Origin: Glebionis coronaria
Lineage: Eukaryota; Streptophyta; Magnoliopsida; Asterales; Asteraceae
DNA length: 64,000 nt
Reading direction: 5' to 3'
Assembly: GCA_025667525.1 (NCBI GenBank)
Contig: CM046878.1
Location: 389,240,974 to 389,304,973 of the forward strand
This document shows, piece by piece, positions 21,022 through 33,356 of the stretch. The notes below the pieces were generated by a model. It saw only the letters and a list, made by a program, of their open reading frames with translations, ran no database searches and was not told the origin of the DNA. The stretch's first letter is position 1. Every line of letters starts with the position of its first letter. The translations under genes were made by a program, and so were the position numbers.

Positions 21022-23877
21022 TGATGGTAAACTATACTCCGTATCCTTGGTGATCATCTGTATATATTGTTTATATTTTTATCCACAAAAGCAAAATACA
21101 AAAATATAAAACCATATAAAAACCATAAAAATTGAAAAATCTAGAAAAATCCAAAAACATTTTTTACTTTATCTTTCAAAGGCATGTCTTTTGGTACGAT
21201 ACTATTTACGGCCTTAGAAATATTGATTACTATCGACACGGCGCCATAAATAGAGTTCGTACAAAAGTTGTAAATATTTCATAAAACATGCCTAAATGGC
21301 TTGTAGTTATTTCTGACTGCAACCCGATTTTCACATTAAAGTCAAGTATTTCTTATGAAAGCTTTGGCTCACAACGGGAATTAATTTTCTCGGGCAAGGT
21401 TTACTTTAAAACCTTGTAAGGGATCAAGTTTACTTTATAACTTGGTCTAACACAAATCTATGTACGCCTCAGTGCATTTATTTGTTAAAACAAGAGAAGT
21501 CTTGTTTTTATGAAGCTATCATCTCTACAACCATAGCAATCTACAATTGGTATCTACATACTCGACGATGCGACTACTCAACCGACGACTACAACTCTTT
21601 CAATAGAACACAGGTCAACAATTGAGGGGGAGCAATTGTCAAGCATTCTGAATCTTCGATGCCGAACGTGCCAAGCTCATTAATTGGTGTCAAGACAAGA
21701 ATACCAATCGTGCACGTGGTGTCAAGAGATGACTTCAAACATGACGAGGTGACCAACATATGCTGCCAAGAACCATTTGATCTTATCATATGATGTTCTC
21801 ATCAGTTAGGTCCAACCTTGTCAATTCTTTTTAATATGGTGAATATGCGATCTTGTTACAAATCGATATCATATCTCACACAGTTGCTATCATGAAGATA
21901 ACACGGACTCGCATTTTTCTTCCCAAAACCTTTGTTAAAACTACATTAAATCAATTGATATTAAAAACATCGATTGGGTTAATATTTTTAATATGGGGGA
22001 GAAAATGTGATTTGATATGGGATATTATCGCAAATGGTTTGACTTAATGTGCTGTCTCATCCCGACATGTGCGAAATGGTTTCGAATATCATGGCATATG
22101 TTTAGGGGGAGCAAAATGGATTTGCTATATCAAAATGGATTTTCATGGTGACATATACTTACCAAAAACCCATTTATTTCACGACGATGAAGATTGTGGT
22201 GACATAAGGATGGTAGGATAGGTTAAGTCCTATGATTCTTCCAGAACCGAAGGAATCTTCCCAAGGACATTCCATAGCTAAATAGTAGTCCTTAGGAAAG
22301 ATGGAGAAAGATTGTGAACGTAGCTGAATGCCGACCAAGTAATTAAGTTAGCACTGGAACAATCACAACAAGGTGCTAGTTATGACGTATTGATAAGCAT
22401 TGAAGGGGTTGAAGAATGAAAAATAATTGTAATGATAAAGGTTGTAAAGAAAGAAGCCCTACTTACAACTTAGGCAGAAACCGGGTCAATACATATGCTA
22501 TTGAGATCATTTTTAATGATGCTTGATATTGAAGATAAGACATCATGGACCCAGTGATGCAATGCACAACCCATCCCAGCTAACTCAGATATCTCTCAAA
22601 AGATATTTGTTTTAATCACACGGAGACAACACATTATCTATTGATTTATTCACTCCGAATAAATTGGTATTGAAAAGGTGGCACTCCTCTCCAGCCTCCG
22701 ATCACTAAAAATCCAAAGTGCACGATCGAGTCTAGAGCCATTTGAGATCATCAAATATCTCATTAGGACACACTTTCATATTTCCTTGCTTCTTCACACA
22801 CTGTGAAAAGTGAGAAAGATTTTAAGAGTCCTACGCAAAATCTTCATGATCTTGCCTGAACATCTCAGTAATACGAAAGTATTTACAATGAAGATGGAAA
22901 TCCTTCTTGAGCGAACATCAAAAAGCTCATGGTAGGTGACTTGTGCGATTCTTTATGAATCAAGTTTGTGATAACTGGAAAGCAACAGTGGTTTAATTCT
23001 TAACTGAATTTAAACACGTTCGAGGCCTCTACGCAATATCTTAGTGATCTTGCCAGAACACTCAGAGTGATACCATTAGTGTTCACAGTGATGACTGGAA
23101 TCCTTCTAGTGTTAACCTCAAACAGCACTTGGTAGGTAACTTGCAAGATTCTATACGAATCAAGCTCGTGACAACTGGAAAGCAACGATGGTGTGATTCT
23201 TTAATGAATCAAACTTGTTCCAGGAATCAGAATTGACGGCTTCAATCATGCGGATAATTTTATCCAAATGATTCACTCTTTACGTTCGCAGTCAGCTTTG
23301 GACGGTCGAGTAAAGAGAACAGGTTTACCCGCGAAATCTTGTCAAGGAGATTTTTAATTAAATCTACCTGCCACAAGTACGATATTTATATCGTCCAACG
23401 GTCTTCACCGACCGGAGGTAAAATGCTACCGAATTAGAATGAAATGTTCAAAGACATTTCGTTCGTGTCTACTTATGTTGCGGCATTTGAAGACGGTGGC
23501 GTTGCGGAATCCAAGAAGAAGTTGTCCCCGCATGCTTATACTTTATGCACTTAATATCTCATCTAATTCAAGAAAGCCTAAAAGTTAAGTCTTCCGCTGT
23601 ATCGAACTCTGAAGCTTTCAAGAATTACGAAGGTATAAGTAGGTGGGTCATGGTGTCACGAAGAGGCGAAGATCACAAGTGATGGATGCACGAGATCAAG
23701 GCAAGAGATTAATGCTCAAGATTGATACCAAAGATCACATCAGCATGTTCACCAGAAAAGAAAAAGAAAAGAAAGACGAAGACTACGAGCTCAAGACAAG
23801 CATAGTATGCTAGATTTATTTTATTATTTTAACTTGGGTAACGCCCTTGTTTGGAGTGACCTCCCTTAGGGGGAGAT
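21022..23877 (+). other. Copia-2 3' noncoding region
   Basis: No coding frame. The second half is homologous to copia-1 4640-6666: the 200-bp tandem duplication (about 22828-23223), the 10-bp stem-loop (23437-23464), then the polypurine tract TTAGGGGGAGAT (23866-23877). The first half (21022-21960) is AT-rich with 'gagggggagcaatt' (about 21622), another PPT-like run. Confidence 0.75.
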
Positions 23878-23988
23878 TATTGGAAATACGTTTTTACGTA
23901 TTTAGGAAGATTCGGTCACTCTGACAATATATTAAGTTGTAGCTCGTAGTCTAGATATCTTACATTAAGTAAACAAGGAAAGGCCTAG
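23878..23988 (+). mobile_element. Right LTR of copia-2, 5' piece
   Basis: Starts TATTGGAAATACG: the second base of the LTR, normally TG, is mutated to TA. It stops at ...GGCCTAG where gypsy-A inserts, and the LTR continues at 36509. Three mismatches to the left LTR in 111 bp. Confidence 0.93.
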
Positions 23989-26900
23989 TGTAACACCCCA
24001 AAATGTGATATGCGGAAGCGGTGAAGCTCGGGGGCTGTTACGTCATTGTATCATAGTTCAAGGTACAAGAGAACGACTCTAAATGAGACGTTTTATAAAA
24101 ATACCTCGTTGAATTTAAATTAAAAGCATCACAGTACAAAAGGTCTCAGTTTCAAAAGATAATGCAGCGGAATGTAAAAGTTTTAAACATCAACGAGATA
24201 ATAGTTCAAAAACATAAGTGAATAAATGTCTGAAGATAGCCAAGAAATGCGTGCGGACTCCAAGTACTTCACACAGCAGATACAACTCATCATCAATTAC
24301 CTGAGATAAATGCTAAATTGGGTCAACATAAAGTTGGTGAGAATATAGGTTTCAAGTAAAAATTCATAGTAATTCAATTTCAGATTTCATTTCATGTACA
24401 CATGCAACTATAGCAGGTATAGTGCCAAGTGTAGGATAAATTGGGTGTTCACAATATTTATGATAGCTAAACTCGTGACATCGAAACTAGTGATCCAGTG
24501 CATACAATAGATTGCATACATAAATTTTTGCCCCAATGGAGTACCTAGCCAAGATGACTCCGTTCATACAAATGGTACACACTCGTCCGGCGTCAGAATG
24601 CCCGAGTGGAGGTTGTCAACCCTCAATAGATCTATCCGTAACATAAGAGCTTACTCCAGCAGAGTAACTAACGATTCACGATAGTGGGGACTATGGCTAA
24701 AGCAACTTAAGCTATCTCATAAATAGTGTTCACAAAGCGTTCACAGAAATCAAGTTTCTACTTGCGTCCAGAAGCAAGCATCAAAGCATTTATCAAATCC
24801 CAAAACATTAAACATAGAAAGCAGTTTAATAGGGATCTATAAACTCACCTCAAGCAACGATTCAAACCGCACAAGTATGATCAAATAGTAGCGAGCAACT
24901 CTAGCAACAACCTAAATATAATACTATAGTTTAGGCGCTAGCAATTAAGTCACAATAGTTCGTCATGTACGTTACTCATCAATCATGTATATATTTTGTT
25001 GTTAAAATCGTGACTTGTAAATGTTATATCGTTATAAACATTATAGTATATATATACTTAGGCAAAAATATTTATTTTTGACTCGACGAAATTTCGACAG
25101 CCTTTCGGCGTAAATTTTAATTTACCAAAATTTATCTTAATAAATTTTCCAACACGGTTTCTAACGAAAATTCGGCAGCCTTTCGGCGTCACGTAAAAAT
25201 TTGCCATTTTTAGTAAGTACTCAAATCTCGTCCTAAAACCCCTATTTTCAACAATTTATCAACCACCAATATTTCAACAAGTCATTTTCCGCAATAGTAT
25301 CAATTTCCACTTCCAACGTTCAAACTTTTAACGTTACACCAAGTACTCACATTTCGCGCTAACACGCTTTTACAAAACAAGTCCAACATTTATACATACC
25401 ATTTAGTAACCATTTCGACACTTAAAACAACTCCGTTTAACTCGAAAATGTCGTTTCGACCACTTTAAAAATCTGGACAACAACCACTTATAGTGTTTTT
25501 AAAAAAAAATTTAAGTTTTCGGACAACGAAATTAAAACGACCACATCTTACTCATTTTAGCTCCGTTTTTAGCCCATAATATATCCAAACGAAGGTATTA
25601 ACTTATATTTTCATAATATCGTAGTAAACTAGTGTCAAAACAATTTTTACGACCCTCTACGCCTCTTACAAAAATCGGACAGATTGTATGTTTTTCGTAA
25701 AAACTCGTTTTCGACCATTTTCAAGCGTAACCACTAATTAGTAACACTACTAGTTCCCTCCAATTATTCATAAACATCACCAAAATCAAAGATTTTACTT
25801 CAATTTCACAAATCCAAAATATACATACTTATATTTTTCACAAATCTTTCAATTAAACCATTTTCATGTATGGATCTAATAGATCCACACATAATTTCCA
25901 TAGATCTTAAAATATTTCATGAACAAAATAGTTTTTATCATTTTATTTCAAGAAAATACTTGATGAGTAACATGCATGCATAGATCTACAAAGATTATGC
26001 ATCGAAAATGAAAAGATGAAAAAGGTTTAAGAAGTAACCTTGAGTAACGATTCTACGTAATCACAACGACCCGATCTACGCTCTAACCCACTAATAATCA
26101 ACAAGAACTCTACTCTACAACTTCAACCCAAAAGCTACTCAAATCAATAAACCAAGAAAGACCATTCTTCTTTATGCTTGTACAAACTCTAGGGTGATTT
26201 TGTTTTGTGTTAATTCTTGTTAAAATGAAGCTTTTAGAAATCAACAATGGTGGAAAATGTTTGTGTTTGTGTGCCGTGTGTTTTGAGAGAGAAGGAGAGA
26301 TATGTGTATTTTTTTTTTGAAGTGAAACTGAAGTGAATAATGAATTATTTGAGGTGGTTTTGGTTAGTAAGTTAAAATGTAAGATGTGTAAGTAAGTGTA
26401 AGCTTAATATGGTAAAGAGTGGAGTGTTGGTGCATTATGCACATGGGGTGACATATGGCCGGTTATGGGGTCCTATATGGGGGTAAATTTTTTAAAATAT
26501 TTTACTATGGTAAGTAGTTAAAAGGTTTAAGGTAAAAAGGTTAGTTAGTTTTAGGTAAATATCAAAAAGTATATAGTTAAGTTAAAAGTTACGTAAAACT
26601 TAAAAATTTGACGAAATATATTAAATTTACGATTTTTCGACGAAAACTGACATTTTATGATTGGTAAAGTATTTTATGCACGCTAACGACGGTTAAACGT
26701 AAAAACGACGTAAAATGCGAAAACGCGATACGTTAATTAAATATTCACAGTAAATACGATTTATTACTATAAATAGCAAAAATATTAAAATACAGGCATA
26801 TATAAACATATACAAAAATATTTAAATACGCTGCTAATGAAAATACGATCACGCTGTTAAAAACTAAATAGTTAAGCACATAATTCACAGATAACGAATA

Positions 26901-27137
26901 ATCTCATGGATTATCGTCAATTCATTGACCGTCTCAGCACTTTGGTCAGGTTCACAGAAAATGTTCAGAATAATGACTGAGCACAGTGTCAGGCCATTAC
27001 TCGTCAGCAAACAGTTTTTCAGATAATGCGGGATAACCTCCCGGTTCCAACACAGTTAAATCACATAGTTGACTAAATAAAAAGTCAAAGGGTAAAATAG
27101 TCATTTTACAAAGTAGGGAAAATTACCCGGTGTTACA
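23989..27137 (-). mobile_element. 3' LTR of gypsy-A (3,149 bp)
   Basis: TGTAACACCCC...GGTGTTACA; same sequence as 33357-36503 with scattered differences. It contains repeated 'cagcctttcggcgt' words (about 25098 and 25168) and a cluster of splice- and promoter-like AT-rich sequence. No ORF of note. Confidence 0.95.
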
Positions 27138-27149
27138 TCATCCCCTTGA
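27138..27149 (-). other. Polypurine tract of gypsy-A
   Basis: On the minus strand TCAAGGGGATGA lies directly before the 3' LTR. Confidence 0.85.
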
Positions 27150-27165
27150 TATAGAAGCTTTGTCC

Positions 27166-30100
27166 TCAAAGCTTAGGAGTGTCACGGTTTTTAGAGTTGT
27201 CAAAGAGTTGCGGATATTTCTTGCGAAATTAATCCTCACGCTCCCAAGTGAATTCAGGTCCACGTTTAGAATTCCACCTCACCTTGATGATTGGAATACG
27301 ACTCTGTTTCAATCGTTTGACCTCACAGTCCATTATTTCAATAGGTTCTTCGACAAATTTCATCTTGTCGTCAATTCGGAGTTCCTACAATGGTATAACG
27401 AGTGTCTCAGTAGAAAGGCACTTCTTCAAGTTCGATACATGAAAAGTGCTATGCACGCGGCTCAACGCTTGCGGTAATTCGAGATGATAGGCTACGGTTC
27501 CAACCTTTGCCAGAATTTTGAAAGGTCCAATATAACGGGGGTTCAGCTTTCCTCGCTTGCCAAAACGTACCACACCTTTCCAAGGCGATACTTTTAGCAT
27601 CACTTTGTCTCCCACTTGAAATTCGAGAGTCTTACGTCGAACGTCGGCGTAACTCTTCTGACGATCACGGGCTGCTTGAATTCGGCTCTTGATTTGAACA
27701 ATCTTCTCAGTCGTTTCACGGATGAGTTCAGGGCCAGTGAGTTGACTATCCCCAACCTCACTCCAACACACAGGCGAGCGACATTTACGACCATACAACG
27801 CTTCAAACGGTGCAACCTTAATACTGGTATGATAACTATTGTTGTAAGAGAATTCCACTAGAGGCAAATGTCTGTCCCATTGCTTTCTAAAGTCAAGCAC
27901 ACAAGCACGCAACATGTCCTCCAGCGTTTGAATAGTTCTCTCACTCTGTCCGTCAGTCTGCGGGTGATAAGCAGTACTCATGTCCAATTGCGTACCCAAC
28001 GCTTTCTGAAGTGATTTCCAGAATTCCGAAGTAAATCTACCATCTCTATCAGAAATTATCGAGATCGGTATCCCATGTTTTGCGACTACTTCCTTCAGAT
28101 AAAGTCTCGTAAGCTTATCCATTGAATCATCTTCCTTTATAGCCAAAAAGTGTGTAGATTTCGTAAGTCGATCCACAATTACCCAAATTGTGTCGTATCC
28201 GTTGGTCGTTTTAGGCAGCTTAGTTATGAAATCCATGGTTATATTTTCCCATTTCCACATAGGAATTATAGGTTGAACCAACAATCCAGATGGTTTTTGG
28301 TGTTCTGTTTTCACTCTAGCACAAGTCAGACACTTCCCTACATTAGTAGCAATTTCGGCTTTCATATTTGGCCACCAATATAGCTTCTTCATATCCTGAA
28401 ACATTTTGTCAGATCCTGGGTGAATCGAATACTTAGATTTATGCGACTCGTGCATAATCACGTCCCTTAGTCCTCCAAACCGTGGTAACCAACTTCTACC
28501 ATTCAGACATAGCGTTCCATTTGTGCTAGTCTCCAATTTCTTTGTAACCATTCCCCCTAATTTCTCAGCTTCAACATGTTCAGGCTTAAGAGCTTCGGTT
28601 TGTGCTTCACGAATTTGCACAGGTAAGTTCGGATTGATAACAATAGCTAACGATCTAACTCTACGTGTCATCAGTTGTTCCTTTCTACTTAGCGCATCCG
28701 CCACTACATTGGCCTTCCCAAGGTGTTAACGGATTTCACGGTCATAATCGCTGAGCAACTCGATCCATCGACGTTGTCTCATGTTCAGTTCCTTCTGATC
28801 AAGAATATGTTGTAAACTCTTGTGATCGGTATAGACGACACACTTGGTTTCATACAAGTAGTGTCTCCACAATTTCAAGGCAAATACTACCGCTCCTAGC
28901 TCCAAGTCGTGCGTAGTGTAGTTTTTCTCATGTGTTTTCAGTGGTCGTGATGCGTAGGCGATAACTTTCTTCCTCTGCATCAACACAGCTCCCAATCCTT
29001 TTGATGATGCATCACAGTAGACCACAAAGTCTTCCGATCCTTCTGGTAACGATAGAATAGGCGCACTACACAACATTTGTTTCAACTTTTGGAATGCTAA
29101 TTCCTCCTTATCTCCCCATTCGTATTTGACCTTCTTTTGAGTCAACTTCGTCAATGGTTTCGCGATCTTCGAGAATCCCTCGATGAATCCTCGGTAGTAT
29201 CCGGCGAGTCCTAAGAATTGGCGAATTTCAGTCGGTGTCGTAGGAGCAGTCCACTCCCTAATTGATACAATCTTGGTAGGATCAACATGAATCCCCTTGC
29301 TATCTATAACGTGACCTAGAAATTGTACTCTTGGTAACCAAAAATCACACTTCTAGAACTTAGCGTACAATTCCTCCTTCTTAAGTAATCCCAATATTAT
29401 CTTAAGATGTTCCTCATGTTCCTTCTCATTCCTTGAGTAAATCAGTATGTCATCGATGAACACAATGACAAACTTGTCCAAATACGGTTTACACACCCGG
29501 TTCATGAGGTCCATCAACAGAGCAGGCGCGTTTGTCAAACCGAACGACATCACTTGGAACTCATAGTGTCCATACCTAGTCCTAAAAGTAGTTTTTGCAA
29601 CATCTTCCTCACGGACTCTCAAGGTGATAACCAGACCTAAGGTCAATCTTCGAGTAAACGCTCGATCCTTGCAACTGATCAAACAGATCATCGATCCTAG
29701 GTAACGGGAAATGGTTCTTGATGGTAAGTTTGTTCAACTCACGATAGTCGATACACATCTGAAAACTCCCATCCTTCTTCTTTACAAATAAGACTGGAGC
29801 TCCCCAGGGTGAAGAACTCGGTCTTATGAATCCTTTATCAGTCAACTCTTGTAGTTGCGTCGCTAGTTCTTGCATTTCTGACGGTGCTAAACGGTAAGGC
29901 GCTCGAGCAACAAGTGCAGCTCCCGGTATTAAATCGATCTGGAATTCAACTTGTCTAGCCAGCGGTAATCCAGGCAAACCTTTAGGAAAGACTTCCAGAA
30001 AATCCCGTACGATAGGTACATCTTCCAACCGTTTTTCTTCCATCTGCTTTTCAGTAACACAGGCTAAAAATACGTGGCAACCTTCCGATAACAACTTCTG

Positions 30101-30787
30101 AGCCTTGACACGCGAGATAATGTTCAGTCGTGACTTCCCTTTTCCGTTACTTGTATCCCCTTGTACCTCTAAAACATCATCACCAAATGGTAAACGAACG
30201 ATCTTCTCGTCGCATACAATCGTAGCATGATATTTCGACAACCAATCCATTCCGACAATCACGTCAAAACTCCCTAACTCAACAGGCATAAGGTCTATTA
30301 CGAAAGGATGAACTAGAAGATTTAAAGTGCATCCACGAAGTATAGTGTCGGCTTCTATCAACTTCCCATTAGCTAACTCAATAGTGTACTTAGTGTCTAA
30401 GGGCGAAGGGGTCACATCAAGCAAAACACTAAAAGCAGTCGACACAAAACTCCTATCGGCTCCAGTATCAAATAAAACAGAAGCATAACGACCATTGAGA
30501 AGAAAGGTACCCGTCACGACGTCGGGGTTTAGTTGCGCTTCTCCTCCTCCTATCCCATAGACCCTTCCACGAGCTTCCCCAGATTTAGCATTCTTTCCTT
30601 GGTCCTTGTCCTTGTTCTTTTTCTTTGGGCACTCATTGCTGTAGTGTCCCTTTTGCTGACATTCAAAGCAAGTGACGTTAGCTTTCGTGTTGGGTGGTGA
30701 CTTACAATCTCTAGCAATGTGTCCACTTTTCTTGCAGTTGTGACATTGTACATTGCATTGTCCATTATGGTGACGCTTGCATCGATT
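27166..30787 (-). pseudogene. Gypsy-A pol: knuckles, protease, RT, RNase H, integrase, chromodomain
   Basis: In order: zinc knuckles ([28 protein letters not shown]) at about 30725-30630; protease DTGADRSF at 30469; RT ([29 protein letters not shown]); RNase H ([23 protein letters not shown]); integrase HHCC ([13 protein letters not shown]), core ([36 protein letters not shown]) and GPF/I region; chromodomain (VKRLKQSRIPIIKVRW, GPEFTWERE) at about 27384-27231. Breaks: a frameshift at 29609-29690, TAG at 29353, TAA at 28726, TAG at 27385 just before the chromodomain, and TAA at 27229-27231 inside its tail. The frame ends with TGA at 27166. A chromodomain would direct integration to particular chromatin. 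Confidence 0.93.
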
Positions 30788-31615
30788 TCATAAAGGTAAC
30801 GTCCCATTGTACACTCCCTTTTCCCCAGTACCAGCAGTGTATGCTTTCACGGTGTCTTGCCTCTTATTCGGATAGTTCCCATGGTTGTTCCTTTGGTTAT
30901 TACCCCATTTTCTCTTGTTGTCTGCGGCATTCCCAGCATTTGTTCGAACAACTTGGTCCATCAAACTGTGAGCCATCCTTATAGCATCACTAACTTTTGT
31001 CGGTCCAGACGATGTCACATTCCCTTGAACTCTACCCGGTAAACCCCAAATATAGCGCTCAACCTTCTTCTCTTCATCCGGAACCATTCCAGGACATAGC
31101 AAACACAATTCTTGGAACCTACTAGTGTACGTACGAATGTCATTGTTCTTCACAGTCAGGTTCCACAATTCTATTTCCATTTTCTGAATCTCATTACGAG
31201 GACAGTACTCCTTAGTCAACAACTTCTTAAGTTCCTCCCAACTCATTCCATACGTCTCCTCGGCTCCAGCCGTTTGCACATGGGTGTTCCACCATGTCAA
31301 CGCTCCAGCAGCTAAAGTACAAGTAGAATAAGTCACTTGGTTTTCAACAGCACATCCACTAACACGGAACACAGCTTCCATCTTTTTGACCCAACGAGCT
31401 AATCCGACAGCTCCTTCAGTACCATTAAAAGTCAAAGGTTCACAGCTCCTAAAGTCCTTGTAAGTACACGGCTTAGGCGGTAGATTGTCAACATTGTTCG
31501 GTGGTGCTTCGTTCACGTTGTTGTTAGCTTGAACGTTTGCCAGTGCAACAGTCACTCATTGCGTAATCAGTGCTTCCAATTGTGCGTCAGTCATTCCGTT
31601 ACGTGTGTTCACCAT
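30788..31615 (-). pseudogene. Gypsy-A gag
   Basis: Starts with ATG at 31615 (MVNTRNGMTDAQLEAL). A TGA at 31556-31558, codon 20, is in a context fitting CGA to TGA. It is then open to a second TGA at 30788-30790. The core carries the retrotransposon-Gag pattern (PLTFNGTEGAVGLARWVKKME, ALTWWNTHV, EYCPRNEIQKMEIELWNL, RFQELCLLCPGM) and a basic C-terminus leading straight into the zinc knuckles in the same frame. Gag and Pol therefore form one continuous frame in this family, without a programmed frameshift. Confidence 0.92.
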
Positions 31616-31925
31616 TGTTTCTTTGCGTAAAGACAACAATGCAATTAAGGTTCAAGCATGAATATACACGTTATATATTTCATATGCTAAAATAGAATGC
31701 AGAATTTAACAGTGCAACAAACATAGAAAGGATAGTCACTGGTCAAGGTCATAAAGTTAAATTCTCATTCATAATCAAAATATCGAATACATAATCATAA
31801 AATAAGAGTATGATTACATCTAGTCTACTCCAACTAACCGAGTACTACTCTAGTTTAGTGGATACAATACCCAAAAGATAAAGATGTCAATCTACTCTAG
31901 AATTAAGCACAATAACAGTGAATCT
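31616..31925 (-). other. Spacer between the acidic ORF and gag of gypsy-A
   Basis: AT-rich, no coding frame; several stops in all three minus-strand frames. Confidence 0.7.
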
Positions 31926-33092
31926 CTAAGTGCGACGACGACGATCACACTCAGCACATCTCGGTGAATCACTCCTCGGGTCTCTAACTGCAGCTCGGTC
32001 TCCTCCATGAACTGACTCCAACTCACGCCTCAACCTAGCAACCTCCTTAAGTGTGGTATCCAACAAGTCACGGGTATCCTCGTTATCCTCTAACAATCCA
32101 AAAACTGCATCCTCAAGTAGACGAAAACAAACAGCATTTGAATCCCTAGCAGATCCTATCATAACAACACATGACCTAGGTCTAGAGGGCTCTCCAACAT
32201 GATGAGTAGGTGGTGTAGAAACAGTAGTAGCAGCTCGAATCCAATGAGTAGGCGATGCCTCAGGTGTAGTGTGTGAATCAGACATACGAACCTTCTTCCG
32301 TGGGCATGACGAATCAGAATCGGAGAAAGCTCGAGATCTAACACCGGATGGTCCAGCTCCATCAGCAGGTGGTACAGTATCATCGGAATCAGTATAAACC
32401 TCAGCTGGTGGCGTACCCCATAAAGCTTCCCTCTTCTCTCTAAACCGCTGACAGGGAACAGTAGGCTTCTTCCTCAAGTTGGACGTCTTCCTAATCTCAC
32501 TCCTCCTACTAGGCTCAACTCTCTCAGGTACAACAGTCAAAGCATCAACCCTACTATCATCATCAGCCTCAACACCCTCGCTATCACTACTAGCAACAAC
32601 CATCCTAACTTCAGTATCACTCTCAATCTCATAATCCATGTCCTCATCATCCTCACGATCTACCTCATATCCATCCATATCATCATCACCCTCACGATCT
32701 AACTCAACACCATCCATATCATCCTCATGACCTACCTCATGTCCATCCATATCCTCATCACCCTCGTGATCTACCTCACTACCATCCACGTCATCCTCAT
32801 CATCCTCATCGTCCTCACTACCACTAACCCACTCGATCAAAGTACGATGCACAACCGGTGGCATCCCATCAACAACATCGGAAGTATCAGACAACACATC
32901 AGGCTCACCCTCATCATCCTCCTCCAGATCCTCGTCAGGGTCATACTCCGCACCTTCCTCCTCAAGATCTGCCTCCTCTGGGTCATTCTCCGGCTCAACA
33001 TGATCTGGTACCATCTCAACCTCGTCTTCCCACTCTTCGTCAGCAGAGTCGGGCTGGTAAGAAATAGTAGATGACGACATAACCTGCAACAA
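31926..33092 (-). CDS. Acidic first ORF of gypsy-A (up to 388 aa), intact
   Basis: Lies between the PBS and gag, about 310 bp upstream of the gag ATG. Two Met choices: 33092 and 33080 (MSSSTISYQP); a splice-acceptor-like TTGCAG sits just before the second. The first ~150 residues are extremely Asp/Glu-rich with a loose repeat (DMDG-x-EVD-x-EGD). A basic, Ser-rich middle part follows (RKKPTVPCQRF region), and the last ~60 residues look like a coiled coil (LLEDAVFGLLEDNEDTRDL) ending in an Arg-rich tail. No known catalytic motif. I recall similar acidic leaders before gag in Asteraceae gypsy elements. It is open throughout while the downstream gag-pol is riddled with stops. Role unknown; a histone- or RNA-binding accessory protein is a guess. 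Confidence 0.7.
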   Translation of the reverse strand: MLQVMSSSTISYQPDSADEEWEDEVEMVPDHVEPENDPEEADLEEEGAEYDPDEDLEEDDEGEPDVLSDTSDVVDGMPPVVHRTLIEWVSGSEDDEDDEDDVDGSEVDHEGDEDMDGHEVGHEDDMDGVELDREGDDDMDGYEVDREDDEDMDYEIESDTEVRMVVASSDSEGVEADDDSRVDALTVVPERVEPSRRSEIRKTSNLRKKPTVPCQRFREKREALWGTPPAEVYTDSDDTVPPADGAGPSGVRSRAFSDSDSSCPRKKVRMSDSHTTPEASPTHWIRAATTVSTPPTHHVGEPSRPRSCVVMIGSARDSNAVCFRLLEDAVFGLLEDNEDTRDLLDTTLKEVARLRRELESVHGGDRAAVRDPRSDSPRCAECDRRRRT

Positions 33093-33339
33093 CCAAAATG
33101 CGTATTAAAGCAGTTGTAGGGTATGCATGAAATAATTATGTATAGAAATTAAAGAATGCAAATCAGCGAAATGCATATGTATATAATACATATTACGTAT
33201 TACATAATATATATTACATATTACTTATAGTGTTATCCTACGTAATACATTACGTAGTACACATACATATACAGAGTAACAAGTAGCCACATCGGTTATA
33301 GTCTAGGCCTAAGATGCAAACCTAGTTCTCTATAACCAA

Positions 33340-33352
33340 GGCTCTGATACCA
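33340..33352 (-). other. Primer-binding site of gypsy-A (tRNA-iMet)
   Basis: Minus strand reads TGGTATCAGAGCC, four bases from the 5' LTR boundary at 33357. The same spacing occurs in gypsy-B. Confidence 0.95.
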
Positions 33353-33356
33353 ATTC

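Noticed and set aside
30550..30807. Separate 85-codon gene in gypsy-A
   Set aside because: It is in a different frame from the zinc knuckles; the gag-pol frame continues through the same bases with only one TGA.
27130..33074. Numerous plus-strand ORFs across gypsy-A
   Set aside because: Shadows of the minus-strand gag-pol and acidic ORF.
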